Position numbers and translations under genes: made by a program. The notes under the pieces are model-generated. The model was not told where the DNA came from. It did no database searches and saw nothing but the letters and a program-made list of their open reading frames with translations. A DNA stretch of 64,000 bases from Symbioplanes lichenis (GTDB lineage Bacteria; Actinomycetota; Actinomycetes; Mycobacteriales; Micromonosporaceae): assembly GCF_030709675.1 (NCBI RefSeq), contig NZ_JAUZQD010000018.1, forward strand, positions 144,637 through 208,636, read 5' to 3'. Each line of letters opens with the position of its first letter. Within the stretch, counting starts at the first letter, position 1. Positions 24,277 to 31,382 of the stretch are shown here, in pieces.

Positions 24277-24743
24277 CTGAGCGGCTCTCCGCGGGGGACC
24301 CGGCCCCCGAGTTCTCCCTGCCCACCGACAACGGCGACACCCTGACGCTGAAGGATCTGCGCGGACGCAAGGTGATCCTGTACGTTTACCCGGCCGCGAT
24401 GACGCCCGGCTGCACCACGCAGGCGTGCGACTTCCGCGACAACCTGGGCTCGATCCAGGCCGCGGGCTACGAGGTCGTCGGCATCTCCCCCGACTCCCCG
24501 GACAAGCTGGCGAAGTTCCGTGAGCGCGACTCCATCACGTTCCCGCTGGTGAGCGACGCGGACAAGAGCGTCCTGACCGCTTACGGCGCGTACGGCGAGA
24601 AGATGAACTACGGCAAGACCGTGATGGGCGTCATCCGCTCGACCTTCGTGATCGACGAGAACGGCGCGATCGAGCAGGCGATGTACAACGTCAAGGCGAC
24701 CGGTCACGTGGCGAAGCTGCGACGGGATCTCGGTATCGACTGA
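24273..24743 (+). CDS. bcp: Thioredoxin-dependent peroxiredoxin (Bcp/PrxQ)
   Basis: A 156-residue cytoplasmic peroxiredoxin. The peroxidatic cysteine is Cys47 in MTPGCTTQACDFRD, with the resolving Cys52 five residues later, the atypical two-cysteine arrangement of the BCP/PrxQ subgroup. The N-terminus GDPAPEFSLPTDNGDTLTLKDLRG is typical. It reduces hydrogen peroxide and organic hydroperoxides using thioredoxin. The ATG overlaps the previous stop, so it completes the redox operon. The family and active site are clear. Confidence 0.96.
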   Translation: MTERLSAGDPAPEFSLPTDNGDTLTLKDLRGRKVILYVYPAAMTPGCTTQACDFRDNLGSIQAAGYEVVGISPDSPDKLAKFRERDSITFPLVSDADKSVLTAYGAYGEKMNYGKTVMGVIRSTFVIDENGAIEQAMYNVKATGHVAKLRRDLGID

Positions 24744-24774
24744 CTGCGCGGCGTTTGTCCCCGATTCTGGTTCT

Positions 24775-26400
24775 GTGCTCGTCGCTCACAAGCTTTTCGC
24801 CGGATTCGGGGCCCTCGGCGTCCTGGTGGTGGCCGTCGGCGCCACCGGGCTCGTCGAGCTGCACAGCGCCAACACGCGCCTGGAGACCATGTACGACCAC
24901 AACCTCCAGGCGATCGGCCGCCTCGGCGAGGTCCGGGCGTCGGTCCAGCAGTCGACGGCGCTGTCGGACAAGCTGCTGCTGCGGTCGCCGCTGACCGACG
25001 TCACCGACGTGCAGGCGGCGATCCAGCGGCTGGACGCGACGATCGACGGGACCTGGCAGGCGTACGTGGCCCGGCCGGCCGGCGGCACGTCCGGTGACCG
25101 TGACGCGTTCGCCGCCGGGCTCGCCGAGTACCGGAAAGTCCGCGACCAGCAGCTCGTCCCGGCGGCCAAGGCGAACAGCCTGAGCACCTTCCTCGGCGTG
25201 CAGAACAACTACATCGACCCGCTCACCAGCAAGATCACCGTGGCGCTCAACAACCTGGCCGCGCTCGAGGACAAGGCGGCGGCCCGGGAGAAGAGCCAGG
25301 CCAGCCGGTCGGCGACGGTCGCGCAGATCATCACGTACGCGCTGGTGGGGCTGGGGATTCTCGCGGCCTGCGCCATCGCGTTCGTGGTGAGCCGGGCCGT
25401 CGTGGGGCCGTTGCGGCGGACGGTGGTCGTGCTGGAGGGGCTGGCCGAGGGGCGGCTGGATCAGCGGCTGACGCTGTCCTCCCCCGCTTCCCGGTTCTCT
25501 TTCCTGTCCCGGCTTCCGGGGTTTTCCCGGTCCTCGAAGTCGGACGAGGTCGCCCGGATGGCAGGGGCGCTCAACACCGCCCTGGACCGCCTCACCGCCG
25601 CCATGCGTGACATCGGCACGAACGTGACCACGCTCGCCTCCTCCTCCGAGGACCTCACCGCGGTCGCCAACCGGATGAACTCGTCGGCCGCCCAGTCCGC
25701 GAACCGCGCCGGCGCCGTCTCCCAGGCGTCGGAGGAGATCAGCCGCACGATCAGCACCGTCTCCGCGGGCGCCGAGGAGATCGGCAGCTCGATCAGCGAG
25801 ATCGCCCGCAGCACCTCGAGCGCCGCCGACGTGGCCGGTCAGGCGGTCCGCATCTCCGGCGAGGCGGGCCAGATCCTCGAGAAGCTCGGCTCCTCGAGCG
25901 CCGAGATCGTCTCCGTCATCAAGATGATCACCGGCATCGCCGAGCAGACCAACCTGCTCGCCCTCAACGCCACCATCGAGGCCGCCCGGGCCGGCGAGGC
26001 GGGCAAGGGCTTCGCCGTCGTCGCCGGCGAGGTCAAGGAGCTCGCCCAGGAGACGGCCCGCGCCACCGAGGACATCCGCACCCGCGTCGGCGCCATCCAG
26101 GCCGACTCCGCGGCCGCCGTCGCCGCCATCGGCGAGATCGGCGCCGTCATCGACCAGATCAACGCCACCCAGAGCGCCATCGCCGCCGCCGTCGAGCAGC
26201 AGACCGCCACCACCAACGAGATGAGCCGCAACGTCGGCGAGGTGGCCACCGGCTCCCACCAGATCACCGCCAACGTGGCCGAGGTCGCCGACGCCGCCGG
26301 CCAGACCACCGAAGCCGCCGCCGAGACCGCGACCGCGGCCGACCAGCTCTCGCGGGTGGCCCACGACCTGCAACGCAGCCTGGCCATGTTCCGCTACTAG
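24775..26400 (+). CDS. Methyl-accepting chemotaxis protein
   Basis: A 541-residue transmembrane chemoreceptor starting at GTG 24775. Helix 1 spans about residues 5-25, followed by a ~160-residue extracytoplasmic four-helix-bundle sensor (4HB_MCP-like, with NTRLETMYDHNL and SVQQSTALSDKLLL). Helix 2 lies near 183-205, followed by a HAMP domain (VVGPLRRTVVVLEGLAEGRLDQRL). The long signalling coiled coil ends in the hairpin tip GIAEQTNLLALNATIEAARAGEAGKGFAVVAGEVKELA, which is the conserved MCP core. It would couple to CheA/CheW, neither of which lies in this window. Ligand unknown. Confidence 0.95.
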   Translation: MLVAHKLFAGFGALGVLVVAVGATGLVELHSANTRLETMYDHNLQAIGRLGEVRASVQQSTALSDKLLLRSPLTDVTDVQAAIQRLDATIDGTWQAYVARPAGGTSGDRDAFAAGLAEYRKVRDQQLVPAAKANSLSTFLGVQNNYIDPLTSKITVALNNLAALEDKAAAREKSQASRSATVAQIITYALVGLGILAACAIAFVVSRAVVGPLRRTVVVLEGLAEGRLDQRLTLSSPASRFSFLSRLPGFSRSSKSDEVARMAGALNTALDRLTAAMRDIGTNVTTLASSSEDLTAVANRMNSSAAQSANRAGAVSQASEEISRTISTVSAGAEEIGSSISEIARSTSSAADVAGQAVRISGEAGQILEKLGSSSAEIVSVIKMITGIAEQTNLLALNATIEAARAGEAGKGFAVVAGEVKELAQETARATEDIRTRVGAIQADSAAAVAAIGEIGAVIDQINATQSAIAAAVEQQTATTNEMSRNVGEVATGSHQITANVAEVADAAGQTTEAAAETATAADQLSRVAHDLQRSLAMFRY

Positions 26401-26531
26401 GCTCCGCCCCGCCGTCGGTGCCGGTGCCGGTGCCGCCCTAGGCCGGGCATTCCGATCCCGCCGCCGGACCCACGGCGGCCGTCATGCGGCCTGGACCCGC
26501 GCGGCGGCCGCCGTGCCACGGCAATTGCTCC
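26401..26531. other. Intergenic gap with GGTGCC microrepeats
   Basis: The segment after the chemoreceptor contains CGGTGCCGGTGCCGGTGCC, a short six-base repeat, and otherwise unremarkable GC-rich sequence. No clear terminator is seen. Confidence 0.4.
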
Positions 26532-27293
26532 ATGACTAGAGTGTCACGGGTGGGAAGCGTTCGCTACACCCGGCAGATGATCGCCGAAGCCGTCCACGCC
26601 TCGACCTCGATGGCCGGAGTGCTGCGCCACCTGGGTCTTCGCCCCACCGGCGGTGCGCACGCGCACCTCCGACGCCGGATCGACGCTCTCGGCATCGACA
26701 CATCACACTTCTTGGGCATGGGCCACCGGCGGGGGCTACCGAGCCGCAACCGGCGGACCGCCGACCAGATTTTGGTCGTACGCCCGGTCGCCGCGAAGAG
26801 AGAAGCGGGACACCTTCTCCGGCGGGCGCCGGCTGAAGGGGGACGGCAGCGAAATGCGACCAATGGTCCCTTCGTCATGGTCGACGACGCCGGCGAGCCG
26901 ATCACTCCGGCCGTCGTCGTCCCGCCCCTCGACCTGGCGGCCCGGGAGACCGTGATCGGCCAGGTGATCAGGGGTGAGCTGGGCGCGAGTGCCGCGGGGC
27001 GGCGGCTCGGGTGCAGTCGGCACCACGTCTGCAAACTGATCAAGCGGCGGAAGGAACGCGGCACGCTCGCCGCCCGGCCACGACGCGGCCCGCTTTCCGA
27101 GGCCGACCGGCGGGCCGTGGTGACCTTTGCCCTCGAGCATCCTGAAATGGGAGACAGAGGGATCGCCAAGGCCCTCACCGGCGCCGATCGACGTCACGCC
27201 CGCGATGATCGGACGGCTGTTGGCGAAGGCAGGCTTCCCGAACAGGGCTTCGCGGGGGCAGCCGCCGACGCTGCGCTATCAGGAAGGCCCTAG
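26532..27293 (+). CDS. Decayed HNH-type N-domain/HTH chimeric protein
   Basis: A 253-residue ORF (from ATG 26532; GTG 26550 is also possible). Residues ~8-95 (RYTRQMIAEAVHASTSMAGVLRHLGLRPTGGAHAHLRRRIDALGIDTSHF) match the N-terminal DNA-binding region of actinobacterial HNH endonucleases. The HNH nuclease part that normally follows HLLRRA is missing. Residues ~130-215 instead form a transposase/integrase-like HTH domain (GQVIRGELGASAAGRRLGCSRHHVCKLIKRRKERG, then LSEADRRAVVTFALEHPEMGDRGIAKAL). Downstream similarity continues in another frame (27178 onward, PIDVTPAMIGRLLAKAGF), pointing to a one-base frameshift near 27178-27187. It is probably a recombined, inactivated mobile-element gene. Confidence 0.5.
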   Translation: MTRVSRVGSVRYTRQMIAEAVHASTSMAGVLRHLGLRPTGGAHAHLRRRIDALGIDTSHFLGMGHRRGLPSRNRRTADQILVVRPVAAKREAGHLLRRAPAEGGRQRNATNGPFVMVDDAGEPITPAVVVPPLDLAARETVIGQVIRGELGASAAGRRLGCSRHHVCKLIKRRKERGTLAARPRRGPLSEADRRAVVTFALEHPEMGDRGIAKALTGADRRHARDDRTAVGEGRLPEQGFAGAAADAALSGRP

Positions 27294-27308
27294 AGTGGAA
27301 GCCATTGA

Positions 27309-27386
27309 GGGGCCGTAGCCCAATTGGCAGCAGGCACATGGTTTAGGTCCATGACAGTGCGGGTTCGAGTCCCGTCGGCCCTACCA
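27309..27386 (+). tRNA. tRNA with UAG (Leu) anticodon and short variable arm
   Basis: A 78-nt tRNA-like gene. It has a seven-pair acceptor stem (G1-U72 wobble, otherwise paired), a three-pair D-stem with GG in the loop, and an anticodon stem CATGG/CCATG enclosing the loop TTTAGGT, so the anticodon is TAG. The variable region is five bases (ACAGT), the T-arm is GCGGG-TTCGAGT-CCCGT, and it has A73 and an encoded CCA. The loop is identical to that of ordinary bacterial tRNA-Leu(UAG), but leucine tRNAs have a long variable arm, which is absent here. All stems form, so it is not simply decayed. Confidence 0.8.
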
Positions 27387-27503
27387 CAGGTCGCCACGAC
27401 CGGCCGTCCAGGCGAGGGCTCATCGAGCCGTCCTCGCAGTGGCGGTGCACACCATCGCACCGGGGGTGCCCAAGACGGGCGGGGCGGCCGGGAGGATGGC
27501 CCG

Positions 27504-28019
27504 ATGGCGCTGAGTTTTGTGGTCGATCCCCCGCTGACGCCGGAGCTGCGGGAGGAGATCGTGCGGCTGTGGACGGACGTGACGAACGCGGGCGGGGCGG
27601 TCGGGTTCGTGGGGCCGGTCACGGCGGAGGACGTACGGCCGGTGGCGGAAGTGGCCTTCGCCGGGGTGACGGACGGGCCGGACCATCTGCTGGCCGGGTT
27701 CGACGACGGGCGGCTGGTGGGGTTTCTCGTCGCCGTCGACAATCGGTTCGGGTTGAAGGCGCACTGGCGGACGCTCAAGCGGGTCATGGTGCGGCCGGGC
27801 AGTCAGGGGCTCGGGTACGGGGCCGCGCTGCTGCGGGAGGCCGCCGAGCTGGGGCGGCGGCTGGGGCTCGAGGGGTTGCAGGTCACCGTGCGGGACGGGC
27901 ACGGGCTCGACCGGTTCTATGCGCGGGCGGGGTATGTGGAGGTCGGGCGCATCCCCGGGGCGCTGCGGGTCGGCCCCGGGGATGATCGTGACGAGCTGTT
28001 CATGTGGTTGAAGCTGTGA
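27504..28019 (+). CDS. GNAT-family N-acetyltransferase
   Basis: A 171-residue GNAT protein. Acetyl-CoA binding motif A is VMVRPGSQGLGYGAALLREAAE, followed by LEGLQVTVRDGHGLDRFYARAGYVEVGRIPG (motif B). The ATG at 27504 has GGGAGG eight bases upstream. It probably acetylates a small molecule or protein amine. It lies 118 bases downstream of the unusual tRNA on the same strand. Some GNAT enzymes modify aminoacyl-tRNAs, but nothing in this sequence specifically indicates that. Confidence 0.88.
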   Translation: MALSFVVDPPLTPELREEIVRLWTDVTNAGGAVGFVGPVTAEDVRPVAEVAFAGVTDGPDHLLAGFDDGRLVGFLVAVDNRFGLKAHWRTLKRVMVRPGSQGLGYGAALLREAAELGRRLGLEGLQVTVRDGHGLDRFYARAGYVEVGRIPGALRVGPGDDRDELFMWLKL

Positions 28020-28105
28020 GGTTCGGCCGGGCTTGATCGTGCTCGCTCTGCGGCTCAGCGACACTCACCGGCGCTTGGCGGCGCTTGGCAGCGCTCACCG
28101 GCGCT

Positions 28106-29095
28106 TCAGCAGTGTGAGGTTGCCGTTCCTGCGGTGAGGGCGAGGTCCTGCTGGGTTTCCGCGTCCTGGGTGGCGGTCGCCTGCGGGATGGGGGCGACGG
28201 AGGTGGCCGAGGGGGACGGCGACGCGGACGCGCCGGCCGGCTTCTTCGCGGAGGCGCTGGGCGACGGCTTCTTCGTCCCGCTCGTCGCCTTCGTCGCGGC
28301 GGACGTCTTCTTCTTCGCCGCGGGCTCGTCCTGGACGGCCACGGAACCGCCGGTGAAACGTACGGACGTCTTCTGGGTCTGCTGCGGCAGCAGGTCGATG
28401 CCCTTCGCCGTGACCGTGTTGCCGTAGACGTCGGTCATCCGGATCTGGAACGGGCCGCTGCCGGCGCCCGACTCGATGAGCCAGAAGTTGTAGTCCGTGC
28501 GGGTCGCCGACTTCCAGCTGCCGCCGGAGCTCTTCGCCTCGAGCGACTTGACGGCGTTGCCGGTGTTGTCGGGCTGGACGGCGAACCAGTACTGCGACGA
28601 GCCCTCCTTGAACTCGAAGCTGATCGGGCCGACGCCGGACGGGTTGGGCACGGTCTTGTAGGTGATCGGGATGATGCCGTCGATCTCGGCGCCGATCTTC
28701 TTGAAGGCGGTGCGGCTCAGGTCGAGGTGGCCGGCGTCGCACTCGGGGCAGCGGTCGAAGACCTTGACCCGGACCTTGCCCTCGGGGCCGGTCACGTCGA
28801 GGTAGCTGCCACACGCGGCGCCGCCGGAGTACTCGTCGTTGCCGAGCGCGACGTAGAGGTCGTCGGCGGGCGGGTCGAACGAGCAGTTGCCCTGGGTGCC
28901 GGCCAGGTCGTAGAAGGTGGCCTTGCCCGACTGCTTCGAGGTGCTGGGCGGGGCGGCGCACGCGCTGCCGCCGTTCTGCAGCATCAGCGCGGTGCCGAGC
29001 ACGCCGGCCAGCACGACGGCGCCACCGGTGGCGAGCCAGCGCGGGGCGAGCCAGCGGGGACGGGGGCGGCGATGGGTGGTCAGGTCGGCATCCAC
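28106..29095 (-). CDS. Expansin-like secreted protein (EXLX1 family)
   Basis: A 329-residue protein starting at GTG 29095 (GGAGG ten bases upstream). A signal anchor (TGGAVVLAGVLGTALML) is followed by a double-psi beta-barrel D1 domain beginning GKATFYDLAG. It keeps both functional Asp positions of bacterial expansins in VFDRCPECDAGHLDLS, plus ACGSYLDVTGPEGKVRV. D2 is a CBM63-type wall-binding domain (SSQYWFAVQPDN, TDYNFWLIESGAGSGPFQIRMTDVYGN). The last ~80 residues are a Lys/Ser/Pro/Ala-rich tail. Expansins loosen cellulose or peptidoglycan networks without hydrolysis. The four extra cysteines in D1 (NCSF, ACGS, RCPEC) suggest disulfides absent from the Bacillus protein. Plant association or wall remodelling are possible roles. 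Confidence 0.88.
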   Translation of the reverse strand: MDADLTTHRRPRPRWLAPRWLATGGAVVLAGVLGTALMLQNGGSACAAPPSTSKQSGKATFYDLAGTQGNCSFDPPADDLYVALGNDEYSGGAACGSYLDVTGPEGKVRVKVFDRCPECDAGHLDLSRTAFKKIGAEIDGIIPITYKTVPNPSGVGPISFEFKEGSSQYWFAVQPDNTGNAVKSLEAKSSGGSWKSATRTDYNFWLIESGAGSGPFQIRMTDVYGNTVTAKGIDLLPQQTQKTSVRFTGGSVAVQDEPAAKKKTSAATKATSGTKKPSPSASAKKPAGASASPSPSATSVAPIPQATATQDAETQQDLALTAGTATSHC

Positions 29096-29138
29096 GTCGG
29101 AGCATCCTCCGGGGCCGCGGGCACCCGCCACAACCAAC

Positions 29139-30056
29139 CTAAGACAGCCTTAAGACACTCTCCCCCGCCCGGATGACATGCGTCTCACCTGGCAACTCTT
29201 CCGGGATCAGATTGACACCGAAGAGCAGGCGATTGTCGACCCGCCGCACTCTGCCCAGCGTTCGCAGCGGCTCCTGCCCCCGGGCGCCACTCTCCTGATC
29301 GATCGTCGACACGACACAGCGATTGCAGCCCTCGGCCACCCGGAAGATGACATCGCCGAGCCGCACCCGCCTGCCGACCCACGAGTCCTCCTCCCACGCC
29401 GCGCCGCCCGCCACCACAACATTGGGCCGGAAGTTGACCACGGGCACCCCGGCGCCGAGGTCCGTGAGGGAGGCCTCATTGACGAGCAGCACCGGGTAGC
29501 CGTCCGCGAAGCTGACCCGGTCGCTGTCCCGGGCGTGGCGCTCGATCGGGCGTACCGTGGGGTCGGCGAGCCAGGCCAGACGGGCCGGACGCCCCAGCAG
29601 CTCGGTGAGGAAGTCCTGGGCCGGGTCGGCCAGCCGGGCGGTCAGCGGCGGCTTCGAGCTGAACACCCGGATCGTCACCTTGGGCCCGTCGACCGGCTCG
29701 GCCACGTCGAGGCCGCCTTCGAACCCGCCACGATCGCCGAAGTCGTCGCGGGCGCGGGAGCCGTCGCGGGCGTCGGAGCTGTCGCGGGCGTGGGAGCCGT
29801 CGCGGGCGTCTCGGCTGTCGCGGGCGTCTCGGCTGTCGCGGGCACTGAGCGCGGTCAGCGTGAGGCCGCCGGGGCGCGGCACCGCGCGCAGCCGGGTGAG
29901 GGCGGGCGCCTGCCGCTGCGTGATGCCGACGCCGTCCGCGTCGACCGCCATCCAGCGCCGATCGCCGGCCAGCCCCCACGGCTCGGTCACCGCCGCGTCG
30001 TGCTGCAGCCGGCGACACCCCTTGACCGGGTACGTATACAGCGCCGAGATGTGCAT
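29139..30056 (-). CDS. MOSC domain protein (YcbX-like)
   Basis: A 305-residue protein with an N-terminal MOSC_N beta-barrel (MHISALYTYPVKGCRR, EPWGLAGDRRWMAVD) and a C-terminal MOSC domain. The conserved cysteine region is EGCNRCVVSTIDQESG, and FRPNVVV and RLGDVIFRVAEGC are also present. Such proteins bind molybdenum cofactor and reduce N-hydroxylated compounds in YcbX/mARC-type enzymes. Between the domains (about residues 68-113) is a low-complexity Arg/Asp/Ser insertion made by six 18-bp repeats. The frame is kept, so the enzyme may still work with a charged linker. It stands alone on the minus strand. Confidence 0.9.
   Translation of the reverse strand: MHISALYTYPVKGCRRLQHDAAVTEPWGLAGDRRWMAVDADGVGITQRQAPALTRLRAVPRPGGLTLTALSARDSRDARDSRDARDGSHARDSSDARDGSRARDDFGDRGGFEGGLDVAEPVDGPKVTIRVFSSKPPLTARLADPAQDFLTELLGRPARLAWLADPTVRPIERHARDSDRVSFADGYPVLLVNEASLTDLGAGVPVVNFRPNVVVAGGAAWEEDSWVGRRVRLGDVIFRVAEGCNRCVVSTIDQESGARGQEPLRTLGRVRRVDNRLLFGVNLIPEELPGETHVIRAGESVLRLS
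29745..29852. repeat. Six 18-bp in-frame tandem repeats in MOSC gene
   Basis: Six 18-bp units starting GTCGCGGGC encode, on the minus strand, ARDSRD, ARDSRD, ARDGSH, ARDSSD, ARDGSR-type hexapeptides. Units four and five are identical. The array falls between the MOSC_N and MOSC domains. Confidence 0.92.
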
Positions 30057-30068
30057 CCACTCAGCATT

Positions 30069-30392
30069 TCACTCGAACTGCCGGGCCAGCTCCCGGTGTG
30101 CCGTTGCCGCCTCCGCCGCCTGGGCCGGCGTGACGACCGACCCCGGCATGGCAGCAAGCCGCACAACCTGCTCAGCGGCCCGCTCGTGCTCGCGGCGCGC
30201 GTGCTCCCGGCACGGCAGACAGGTGACACTGCCGGGGCGGGTGGACGTCATCGCGTACGGCACCCGCAGCCCGCACCCCGTCTCCACCTCGCGCGGAGCG
30301 TCCCCCACCAACCCGAACGTGGCCGCGAGCATGTTGCGCGCAACCGCCTCACCACCGAGCCGCGCCTCGACATGGATGTGCGGATCACCCAT
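30069..30392 (-). CDS. Small Cys-rich protein, unknown function
   Basis: A 107-residue protein starting at ATG 30392 (MGDPHIHVEARLGGEAV). The central part contains ETGCGLRVPYAMTSTRPGSVTCLPCREHARREHE; the CG/CLPC cysteines with nearby His resemble a small zinc-ribbon-like motif I have seen in many short actinobacterial proteins. The C-terminal half is helical and charged. It ends 12 bases before the MOSC gene on the other side of its start, on the same strand, so co-transcription is possible. No function assigned. Confidence 0.55.
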   Translation of the reverse strand: MGDPHIHVEARLGGEAVARNMLAATFGLVGDAPREVETGCGLRVPYAMTSTRPGSVTCLPCREHARREHERAAEQVVRLAAMPGSVVTPAQAAEAATAHRELARQFE

Positions 30393-30522
30393 GGCGCACC
30401 GTCCCGCCGCTACGCATGCCGGCAACGGTACGACCCGTCCGGCGTCGAGCGGGCGAAGTGTCGGTGTCAGTCACGAACGCGGGCCCTAGCGCGGTGAAAG
30501 ATTTCTTGCATAAGCTGCGGGG

Positions 30523-31371
30523 GTGAATGACGGGACCGTCACGGAGGCCGAGCGGGTGCTCGATCTTTTTCAGGGTGCACGGCTCACGCCTACGCAGCGG
30601 AGGATCGCGCACAGTTTGGTGCAGCGGGGGCCGTCGGCTGCTTATCTTTCGGCGGCGGAGGTTGCGGAGCTGGCCGGGGTCAGTCAGCCGTCGGTGACGC
30701 GGTTCGCGATGGCGCTGGGATACAGCGGCTACCCCGCATTGCGCCGGGTGTTGCGGGACCTGGCGACGGCGCCGGCCGAGGCGCCCGACGGGTCGCAGAA
30801 CGAGTTGCAACGGGCGGTGCGCGCGGAGACCCGGCATCTGGAGCGGGTGGCCGACGATCTCGCGGGGCTGGAGAGCGTACGGCGGGCTGCGGGTTTGCTC
30901 GCGGAGAGCGCGCCCCTGCCGGTGCTGGGGTTGCGTGCGGCCGCGCCGCTGGCCGCGTATTTCGGGTATTTCGCCGCGAAGGTGCATCCGGATGTGCGGG
31001 TGCTCGACGAGGGCGGGACCGCGCTGCTGGACCGGCTCGATCAGGCGCGGGCGGCCGGGGCGAGTGCGATGCTGGTCATCGCGTTGCCGCGCTATCCGCG
31101 CGAGACGCTGGTCGCGTTGCGGGAGGCCAAGGAGCTGGGGCTGAGCGTCGTCGCGCTGACGGATTCGGGGGTCAGCCCGGCGGCGGACGCGGCCGATGTG
31201 GTGCTGAGCGCGCCCGTGGGGACGCAGCTCGTGTTCGATCTGCACACCGCGCCGATGGCCATGGCGATGGTGTTGTTGCAGGCCATTTGTGACGCGGTGC
31301 CCGAGCGGGCGCAGCGGCGGCTGGAGGAGTTCGAGGCGACGGCCGCCCGCCGCCAGATTTTTCAGGGGTAG
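30523..31371 (+). CDS. RpiR/MurR-family transcriptional regulator of hut genes
   Basis: A 282-residue regulator starting at GTG 30523. The N-terminal HTH_6 domain has LTPTQRRIAHSLVQRGPSAAYLSAAEVAELAGVSQPSVTRFAMALGYSGYPALRR. The C-terminal half is a SIS domain (PVLGLRAAAPLAAYFGYFAAKVHPDVRVLD, MLVIALPRYPRETL), which usually binds phosphosugars or other small ligands. It precedes hutU by 11 bases on the same strand, so it is the first gene of the hut operon and probably autoregulates it. In this setting a histidine-pathway intermediate such as urocanate is a reasonable effector guess, though the SIS fold is unusual for that. Confidence 0.92.
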   Translation: MNDGTVTEAERVLDLFQGARLTPTQRRIAHSLVQRGPSAAYLSAAEVAELAGVSQPSVTRFAMALGYSGYPALRRVLRDLATAPAEAPDGSQNELQRAVRAETRHLERVADDLAGLESVRRAAGLLAESAPLPVLGLRAAAPLAAYFGYFAAKVHPDVRVLDEGGTALLDRLDQARAAGASAMLVIALPRYPRETLVALREAKELGLSVVALTDSGVSPAADAADVVLSAPVGTQLVFDLHTAPMAMAMVLLQAICDAVPERAQRRLEEFEATAARRQIFQG

Positions 31372-31382
31372 GGAGAAGCGCA

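Noticed and set aside
24691..26373. A 560-codon antisense frame over the chemoreceptor gene.
   Set aside because: Composition is Gly/Asp/Leu repeats mirroring the third codon positions of the receptor, with no domain similarity.
27309..27386. An amber-suppressor reading of the tRNA.
   Set aside because: The anticodon 5'-UAG-3' pairs with CUA (Leu), not with the UAG stop codon, which would need CUA as anticodon.
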